The notes under the pieces: model-generated | The model's input: the letters and a program-made list of their open reading frames with translations, nothing else | Databases searched by the model: none | Told to the model about the DNA's origin: nothing | Shown here: piece after piece, positions 58,420 through 64,000 of the stretch | How the letters are laid out: every line of letters starts with the position of its first letter | Position numbering within the stretch: position 1 is the stretch's first letter | From: Bacteroides propionicigenes | GTDB taxonomy: Bacteria; Bacteroidota; Bacteroidia; Bacteroidales; Bacteroidaceae | DNA length: 64,000 nt | Direction: 5' to 3' | NCBI RefSeq assembly: GCF_018390535.1 | Contig: NZ_JAHBBW010000005.1 | Span: 268,100-332,099, forward strand | Made by a program: the position numbers and the translations under genes

Positions 58420-59021
58420 GCTTCTGTCTCCTTCCTTCTCTCTTGGTGGGACTTCATAATCTTCTGCGATGACTTGGAGAGGTTCTCCTCATCTTCCATA
58501 AATCGTTTGATTTTGCGCAGTGCATCCTGATAGCCCGGAATCTGTACTTTCTCAAAAAGATTCACCTTTTGGGTGGTCTTTTTACGCGCATGTTCCAGCA
58601 AGTTCAGCTTGGCAACGGTAAATTCCCGTTCGATGGCCGTGTGTGCCAGTTCCTTGAGCAAGTGCAACCCGTCTGCATACCATTTGGGCGCATTGAACAA
58701 GCTGTAAGGGCGTATCTCGAAATCTATATTCTCGAGCAACGGCACTCTTACGCCGGCAATCTTCTTCACACCAAGATGAACATCGCTGACCTTTATCAAT
58801 GAGGCGTCAAACTCATTCCAAAGGGCGAACATGGCTTCATAAGCTTGGATTTCCTTTTCCAACCTCGCATCCAGTGCGGCAGCATCGGCTTTGCAGCGCT
58901 TCACTTCCATACGCAGGGCGCTCTCCTTGTTCTTGATGATGGGGAGCGTACGCACGCGTACTTTCAGTTGCTTTTCCAGCTGTTGGAGCGACGTTTTATT
59001 ATATTGAAACTTAATAGCCAC
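58416..59021 (-). CDS. ntpD: V-type ATPase subunit D (central shaft)
   Basis: Central rotor shaft subunit of 201 residues. The N-terminus (KFQYNKTSLQQLEKQLKVR) and C-terminus (KVQIPGYQDALRKIKRFMEDEE) are the two long antiparallel helices that form the coiled-coil inside the A3B3 head, with a middle beta-hairpin region (about 75-110). Length and helix pattern fit D subunits. It lies 32 bp after the B gene and overlaps the I gene. In characterised V-type ATPases D is completed by subunit F, which is not encoded in this operon. Confidence 0.9.
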   Translation of the reverse strand: MAIKFQYNKTSLQQLEKQLKVRVRTLPIIKNKESALRMEVKRCKADAAALDARLEKEIQAYEAMFALWNEFDASLIKVSDVHLGVKKIAGVRVPLLENIDFEIRPYSLFNAPKWYADGLHLLKELAHTAIEREFTVAKLNLLEHARKKTTQKVNLFEKVQIPGYQDALRKIKRFMEDEENLSKSSQKIMKSHQERRKETEA

Positions 59022-59053
59022 TTCGTTAGTGATTAATTATTAATTATTAGTGA

Positions 59054-60382
59054 TTAGTTTTCGGCTTTAGGCCAGAATTCGTCCACAAGTTCTTTCTTGA
59101 TGTTCACTTCCTCCGGACGGAAATACTTACCGAACAAGCTCCAGGCTACATCGAGCATTTCTGTAGTATCGAGGTTTACATCAATAGCCAGCAACTGGTT
59201 GGAGTAGTCCTTGGCAAAGGCGAGGGTACGTTCGTCGTAGTTTGTCAGGTCGAAACCGTTCTCAAGTTTAGTCTTGGCGTTGGCGGCATCGGCATACAGA
59301 CGTACGGCAGCATTCATCACCTGCGGATGGTCTTTACGCGTCTTCTTACCCGTAACAAGCTGTTTCAAACGTGACAATGAACGGAACGGGTCGACGATAA
59401 CCTTGCCGATGTCACTGTCGCGGCGGAGGAACAACTGTCCCTCAGTGATATAACCCGTATTATCAGGCACAGCGTGCGTAATATCGCCACCTGACAAAGT
59501 AGTCACGGCGATAATCGTGATGGAACCGCCGCTGGGGAACTGTACTGCTTTCTCGTAAATCTTCGCCAAATCCGAATAGAGAGAACCCGGCATGGAATCT
59601 TTGGACGGAATCTGGTCCATACGGTTGGACACGATAGCCAATGCGTCGGCATAAGAGGTCATATCCGTAAGCAACACCAGTACCTTTTCATTATTGTTTA
59701 CCGCAAAATATTCGGCGGCAGTCAGTGCCATGTCCGGAATCAGCAGACGTTCTACGGGCGGGTTTTCGGTTGTATTCATGAAGCTGACGATACGGTCGAG
59801 CGCACCAGCATTGGAGAATACGTTCTTGAAGTACAGGTAGTCGTCATTCGTCATACCCATACCGCCGAGGATAATCTTGTCGGTTTCCGCACGCAAGGCC
59901 ACGTTGGCCATCACTTGGTTGAAAGGCTGGTCGGGGTCTGCAAAGAACGGGATTTTCTGTCCGGACACCAGTGTGTTGTTCAGGTCGATACCTGCAATAC
60001 CGGTTGCAATCAGCTCGGAAGGTTGTTTACGGCGTACCGGATTTACGGACGGACCGCCGATTTCCACTTCCTGACCTTCGATGGACGGACCGCCGTCGAT
60101 AGGATCACCGAAAGCGTTGAAGAAACGTCCGGCAAGCTGGTCGCTCACTTTGATTGTAGGAGCCTTGCCCAAGAACACGACCTCTGCATTGGTGGGAATA
60201 CCTTCCGTACCCTCAAACACCTGCAAAGTCACATCGTCACCGGCAATCTTAACCACCTGGGCTAGCTTGCCGTTTACGGTTGCCAACTCATCATACCCTA
60301 CCCCCGTGGCTTTCAGCGAGCACGTGGCTTTCGTAATCTGAGTAATCTTAGTATATATTTTTTGAAATGCTTTTGTTGCCAT
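59054..60382 (-). CDS. ntpB: V-type ATPase regulatory subunit B
   Basis: Non-catalytic nucleotide-site subunit of 442 residues alternating with A in the hexameric head. Conserved segments include GRFFNAFGDPIDGGP, SGQKIPFFADPDQPFNQ in place of a normal P-loop, VLLTDMTSYADAL, and the Arg-finger region MPGSLYSDLAKIYEKA. No Walker A sequence is present, as expected for B. The gene starts 8 bp after the A gene and belongs to the same leftward operon. Confidence 0.95.
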   Translation of the reverse strand: MATKAFQKIYTKITQITKATCSLKATGVGYDELATVNGKLAQVVKIAGDDVTLQVFEGTEGIPTNAEVVFLGKAPTIKVSDQLAGRFFNAFGDPIDGGPSIEGQEVEIGGPSVNPVRRKQPSELIATGIAGIDLNNTLVSGQKIPFFADPDQPFNQVMANVALRAETDKIILGGMGMTNDDYLYFKNVFSNAGALDRIVSFMNTTENPPVERLLIPDMALTAAEYFAVNNNEKVLVLLTDMTSYADALAIVSNRMDQIPSKDSMPGSLYSDLAKIYEKAVQFPSGGSITIIAVTTLSGGDITHAVPDNTGYITEGQLFLRRDSDIGKVIVDPFRSLSRLKQLVTGKKTRKDHPQVMNAAVRLYADAANAKTKLENGFDLTNYDERTLAFAKDYSNQLLAIDVNLDTTEMLDVAWSLFGKYFRPEEVNIKKELVDEFWPKAEN

Positions 60383-60390
60383 CTTATTAT

Positions 60391-62145
60391 TTATGCTTTA
60401 CGTTCTTCAATCAATTCCTGCAACTGTTTGTAGAAATTGTCATACTCTTCCGATTTGAATTTCGAATAGTTCATCTGTTTGCAGATGTTAATCATCTTCT
60501 TGAAGTAATCCATTACCTCGTTGAAGTTGTCGAACTCAAATTCCGTATGGCAGATGTCAATTACCATGTTGAGAATATCCTCCTGACGCTCCATGGGAGT
60601 TACGGCATCAATCTCATCGAAAGCATCCTGTTGCAGGATAACGAAGTCAATCAGTTCCGACTTCCAGAAGATTACGTGATATTCTACAGGCACACCGTCA
60701 TCACCCAAAATATTGATTTGTTCCGCAATTTCCTTACCGCGTTGCAGACGGGTCTTGACTTCATTCACCTTGCCAATCCATTCACCGTTGATACGTTTGG
60801 CTATATAATCCTCAAATTCGGGATATTCGATATATTTGGAATACGAGTCAATCGGGTTTACGGCAGGATAACGCTTCTTATCCGCACGGTCTTGTTCAAG
60901 AGCGTAGAAACAACGGGCCACCTTCTTGGTATTCTCGGTTACGGGCTCTTTCAGGTTACCGCCGGCAGGAGATACCGTACCGATGAACGTAATGGAACCG
61001 GTTTCGCCATTGTTCAGCTTCACGTATCCGGCACGGCCGTAGAAGTTGGAAATGATAGAAGACAAGTCCATAGGGAATGCGTCGGGACCGGGCAACTCTT
61101 CCATACGGTTGGACATCTCGCGCAATGCCTGAGCCCAACGGGAAGTGGAGTCTGCCATCAACAACACCTTCAATCCCATGCTGCGATAGTATTCCGCAAT
61201 CGTCATGGCTGTGTACACAGACGCTTCACGGGCAGCTACCGGCATATTAGAGGTATTGGCAATGATAATGGTACGTTCCATCAGCTTACGTCCTGTATGC
61301 GGGTCTACCAATTCGGGGAACTCCGTAAAGATTTCCACAACCTCGTTGGCACGCTCACCACAGGCGGCAATGATTACAATGTCGGCTTCCGCTTGTTTGG
61401 AGATGGCATGCTGAAGCACCGTCTTGCCTGTACCGAACGGGCCGGGGATAAATCCCGTACCGCCTTCCACTATCGGATTGACAGTATCAATCACACGTAC
61501 ACCGGTTTCCAATAATTTGAAAGGACGCGGTTTTTCTTTGTAGTTCGTCATGGCACGCTTTACGGGCCACTTCTGAATCATATTTACTTTAACCTCATTG
61601 CCTTCCTCGTCAGTCAGGACAGCAATCGTATCCTCAATGCCGTAATCACCTTCCTCTACGATAGACTTCACGGTGCATACGCCTTTCTGTTCGAAAGGAA
61701 CCATGATTTTCAGCGGCTGGAAGTTCTCGTCCACCTGTCCCAGCCATGCAGCGGCTTCCACTTGGTCGCCGGCTTTTGCCAGAGGTACGAAATGCCACTT
61801 ACTTCCTTTATCCAACGGATACGTATATTGTCCGCGCTTCAGGAAAACGCCATCCATTTTGTCGAGGTCGTTTTGCAGACCGTCGTAGTTTTTAGAAAGC
61901 ATACCGGGACCCAATGTCACTTCAAGCATATGTCCGGTAAACTCGGCTTCGGCTCCCACTTTCAGTCCACGGGTGCTTTCAAACACCTGTACGTAGACCT
62001 GGGTTCCTACCACCTTAATAACCTCCGCCATCAGCCTGTCTCCGCCGGTCGAGATATAACAAATCTCGTTCTGCGCCACAGGGCCGTCAACGACGAGGGT
62101 CACCATGTTGGCTATTACGCCACTAACAGTTCCTTTTGTTGCCAT
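60391..62145 (-). CDS. ntpA: V-type ATPase catalytic subunit A
   Basis: Catalytic subunit of 584 residues. The P-loop is GPFGTGKTVLQ (about residue 238), with catalytic Glu in AACGERANEVVE and SRWAQALREMS downstream. The N-terminal beta-barrel and the bulge insertion characteristic of A subunits (about 110-190) are present. It follows the DUF2764 gene by 18 bp and precedes B by 8 bp. Together with B it forms the ATP-hydrolysing (or synthesising) head. The Na+-type K ring suggests a sodium-coupled enzyme, either pump or synthase. Confidence 0.96.
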   Translation of the reverse strand: MATKGTVSGVIANMVTLVVDGPVAQNEICYISTGGDRLMAEVIKVVGTQVYVQVFESTRGLKVGAEAEFTGHMLEVTLGPGMLSKNYDGLQNDLDKMDGVFLKRGQYTYPLDKGSKWHFVPLAKAGDQVEAAAWLGQVDENFQPLKIMVPFEQKGVCTVKSIVEEGDYGIEDTIAVLTDEEGNEVKVNMIQKWPVKRAMTNYKEKPRPFKLLETGVRVIDTVNPIVEGGTGFIPGPFGTGKTVLQHAISKQAEADIVIIAACGERANEVVEIFTEFPELVDPHTGRKLMERTIIIANTSNMPVAAREASVYTAMTIAEYYRSMGLKVLLMADSTSRWAQALREMSNRMEELPGPDAFPMDLSSIISNFYGRAGYVKLNNGETGSITFIGTVSPAGGNLKEPVTENTKKVARCFYALEQDRADKKRYPAVNPIDSYSKYIEYPEFEDYIAKRINGEWIGKVNEVKTRLQRGKEIAEQINILGDDGVPVEYHVIFWKSELIDFVILQQDAFDEIDAVTPMERQEDILNMVIDICHTEFEFDNFNEVMDYFKKMINICKQMNYSKFKSEEYDNFYKQLQELIEERKA

Positions 62146-62163
62146 ATAATTATGTAATTTATT

Positions 62164-63003
62164 TTATCTGAATTCTGCGGGTATCTGCACTTCATCCTTC
62201 AATGTAGCAATGATGCTACGGAACAGTTGGCTACCCTTTTCTTTATCCAATGAAATCCAACGCTCTATCATTTCAAGCTGTAACAAGAATACGAACAGAC
62301 GCTCCACTGTGAAGTAGTCGAAGAAGGTTACCTCCTCCATCCAGTTCCACCGCAATTGGTCAATCTTTTTCTCCCGTTCCACCAGTTCTTCCGTTTCACT
62401 GATTTTCACCAGCAGATCCAACCATTCCACTTCACCGCTCAATCCGAAATCGCGTGCACCGGAGGTACGCAAAGCCTCGCAGACTTCCGTATCCCCTACT
62501 ATCAGAGGAGACACATCCATCTTGAACTTTCGTGCCGTCAAGGCAACCAGTACATTATTTATCACAAGATTAAAACCAAACCATGCAGACACAAACTTAT
62601 TCTTGCACTTCATGGCATAGGCATAGTAAAGTGCCGCCAAGCGATCTTCATGCAAGAAGTCATCTTCGGCGGTCAGATTGAAATATTCGGAAATAAAAGT
62701 AGAGAGGTAAGACGGGAACACACGTTCGGAGACTTCACCACCTTCTTTCAGCAATGAAATGTACTCAGCCAACTCTTCCGCCGAGTAGTTTCCCCGCGAA
62801 TCTATAGCTGCGTCCTTGTCTTTCAATAATTTCAAGACATTCGCATTGTCGAACTGAAGATAAAACAAGTCTATCAACTTTCTATCCTCCTCAGACAAAG
62901 CCGGATACAGTTCCGTCTTGAAATCAGCTACCGTATAGCTCAATTTGCTATCCTCCAAAGTGAGTTCTGGCAAACCGGCTACCAAGTAATAATATTTACT
63001 CAT
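62164..63003 (-). CDS. DUF2764 V-ATPase-associated protein, possible subunit C equivalent
   Basis: Soluble, mostly helical protein of 279 residues starting MSKYYYLVAGLPELTL. It matches DUF2764, found inside V-type ATPase operons of Bacteroidetes and spirochetes. No membrane segment or catalytic motif is visible. It occupies the operon place where subunit C is encoded in other bacteria (between E and A), and C is otherwise missing, so a link between rotor shaft and membrane ring is a reasonable guess. Spacing is 14 bp after E and 18 bp before A. Confidence 0.85.
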   Translation of the reverse strand: MSKYYYLVAGLPELTLEDSKLSYTVADFKTELYPALSEEDRKLIDLFYLQFDNANVLKLLKDKDAAIDSRGNYSAEELAEYISLLKEGGEVSERVFPSYLSTFISEYFNLTAEDDFLHEDRLAALYYAYAMKCKNKFVSAWFGFNLVINNVLVALTARKFKMDVSPLIVGDTEVCEALRTSGARDFGLSGEVEWLDLLVKISETEELVEREKKIDQLRWNWMEEVTFFDYFTVERLFVFLLQLEMIERWISLDKEKGSQLFRSIIATLKDEVQIPAEFR

Positions 63004-63017
63004 AATCCTGTAGGGAA

Positions 63018-63608
63018 TTAAAACAACATTTCCACTAATTGCGGACGCAGGAATTCCTTGAAGTAATTCATAAATTCTTCTTCACCGAAGTTCACTTTAT
63101 AAGAGCCGTCGGCCGGTGAAACAGAGAAAAGCGTCTTGATTCCGTTCACTTGCTCAATCTTCACACCCTTGTCCAATAACCCTTTTGCTTGGGCAGCGAA
63201 GTACTTCTTCAAGCCTTCCGCGTCTGATGTAGAAATTACGATAGGCTCGTTTACGCTCCACTTAGACGCTAATGCCACGATAAAGGCGTTAAGGAAATCT
63301 TTGTCTGCGGCAAAGGCTTTCACGTCAGCGTTTACAATCTTATCCGTTACCAAAGTAGCGATTTCAGATTTCAAGGCATTCACGGCCTGGCCGGCAAACA
63401 GTTTTAACTCTGATTTGGTATTCTCCGCCAGTTCATCGGCAGATTTACGAGCGGTAGCCACAATAGAGTCAGCTTCTTTCTGTGCATTCTCTACAATTTT
63501 CCGGGCTTCTTCCTGAGCTTTTACGATAAGTTTTTGGGCTTCTTCATTACCTTTTTCCACCCCTTCACGATAAATCTTATCGGTTAGCTCTTGAATCTTG
63601 TTTTCCAT
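63018..63608 (-). CDS. ntpE: V-type ATPase subunit E (peripheral stalk)
   Basis: First gene of the operon, 196 residues. The N-terminal half (about 1-90) is a long charged helix (KAQEEARKIVENAQKEADSIV) as in stalk subunits, and the C-terminal half forms a globular domain that binds the head. In other V-ATPases E pairs with G or H, which I do not find in this operon. A reverse promoter core (63684-63691) lies 76 bp upstream of the ATG. Confidence 0.88.
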   Translation of the reverse strand: MENKIQELTDKIYREGVEKGNEEAQKLIVKAQEEARKIVENAQKEADSIVATARKSADELAENTKSELKLFAGQAVNALKSEIATLVTDKIVNADVKAFAADKDFLNAFIVALASKWSVNEPIVISTSDAEGLKKYFAAQAKGLLDKGVKIEQVNGIKTLFSVSPADGSYKVNFGEEEFMNYFKEFLRPQLVEMLF

Positions 63609-63683
63609 ATTTTACAGGAGTTATTATATGATTTATTACAATATTAATTGCATGATTTTTTTCTTTCCTTATTAGATTCACGC

Positions 63684-63691
63684 CAAAATTA
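63684..63691 (-). promoter_or_regulatory. -7 box of the V-ATPase operon
   Basis: CAAAATTA is TAATTTTG on the minus strand, 76 bp before the ATG at 63608. Confidence 0.5.
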
Positions 63692-63864
63692 CGAAAAACC
63701 ATTTGATATTAGACAAGAAGAATGAAATAAAAGTAGCCCATTTTCCTAAAAAACATCGTTTTTCACCAATTTTGTTCTGTAAAGATAACAATAAAGTAAC
63801 AAGGGAAAAAGAAATAAAGGACTAAACCGGAAAATAGGCGGATGAAAAGTTCTTAAAACGAATA

Positions 63865-63894
63865 AAGCCCCCGTATCATCCGATACGGAGGCTT
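63865..63894 (-). terminator. Terminator of the rRNA operon
   Basis: AAGCCCCCGTATC (63865-63877) pairs with GATACGGAGGCTT (63882-63894) around ATCC with one G-T pair. It lies just after the 5S gene read leftward. Confidence 0.75.
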
Positions 63895-63902
63895 CTTCTA
63901 AA

Positions 63903-64000
<98 letters not shown>

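Overview
The window looks like a chromosomal segment of a Bacteroides species (order Bacteroidales); the species cannot be fixed from the sequence alone. The evidence is: recurrent promoter cores matching the Bacteroides consensus TTTG / TAnnTTTG, almost no Shine-Dalgarno signals, a type III glutamine synthetase (GlnN), a GT3-type glycogen synthase, a V-type ATPase operon with a DUF2764 subunit, and LL-diaminopimelate aminotransferase. I see no phage, transposase, CRISPR or tRNA. The right edge enters a leftward rRNA operon through its 5S gene.

Layout. (1) 1-7942, rightward: a two-component pair (NtrC-type regulator cut by the window edge, and its kinase), a CPA1 K+/H+ antiporter, an acyl-CoA synthetase-like ligase, a possible ~60-nt RNA, and an unusual DUF169-GNAT-AlaX triple-domain protein. 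(2) 8096-9708, leftward: an acyltransferase and a WbuC-like cupin. (3) 10094-22814: two export machines around one AraC regulator. To the left is a leftward TolC-HlyD-ABC-permease-permease (YbhGFSR-like) operon. To the right is a rightward MFP-RND-TolC operon. (4) 22943-48931: a 26-kb nitrogen region. Leftward glmS-purF-carA-carB and rightward gltB-gltD-asnB diverge from one intergenic region. They are followed by DUF3267 and glycerophosphodiesterase genes, dapF-dapL, and a porin-like gene-PII-amtB-glnN cluster. Glutamine is made by GlnN, ammonium is brought in by Amt, and five glutamine amidotransferases (GlmS, PurF, CarA, GltB, AsnB) spend it. (5) 49064-55757: a ThrE-type exporter, a membrane protein, and a leftward glycogen synthase-glycogen phosphorylase pair. 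(6) 56044-63608: a leftward V-ATPase operon E-DUF2764-A-B-D-I-K whose K subunit carries the Na+-binding residue set. (7) 5S rRNA at the right edge.

The most unusual signal is non-coding. At least five intergenic spots hold short tandem arrays with exactly 22-bp spacing (9879-9916, 26320-26379, 29464-29564, 37733-37859, 51374-51479). Four of them start within about 20 nt after the stop codon of a metabolic gene (carA, glmS, gltD, glgP), and the glmS and glgP arrays share one core in the same orientation to the gene. Separate palindromic repeat families also occur. Copies of two of them lie in frame inside carB and carA, and one forms the end of dapF, much like the palindromic elements described in Rickettsia genes.
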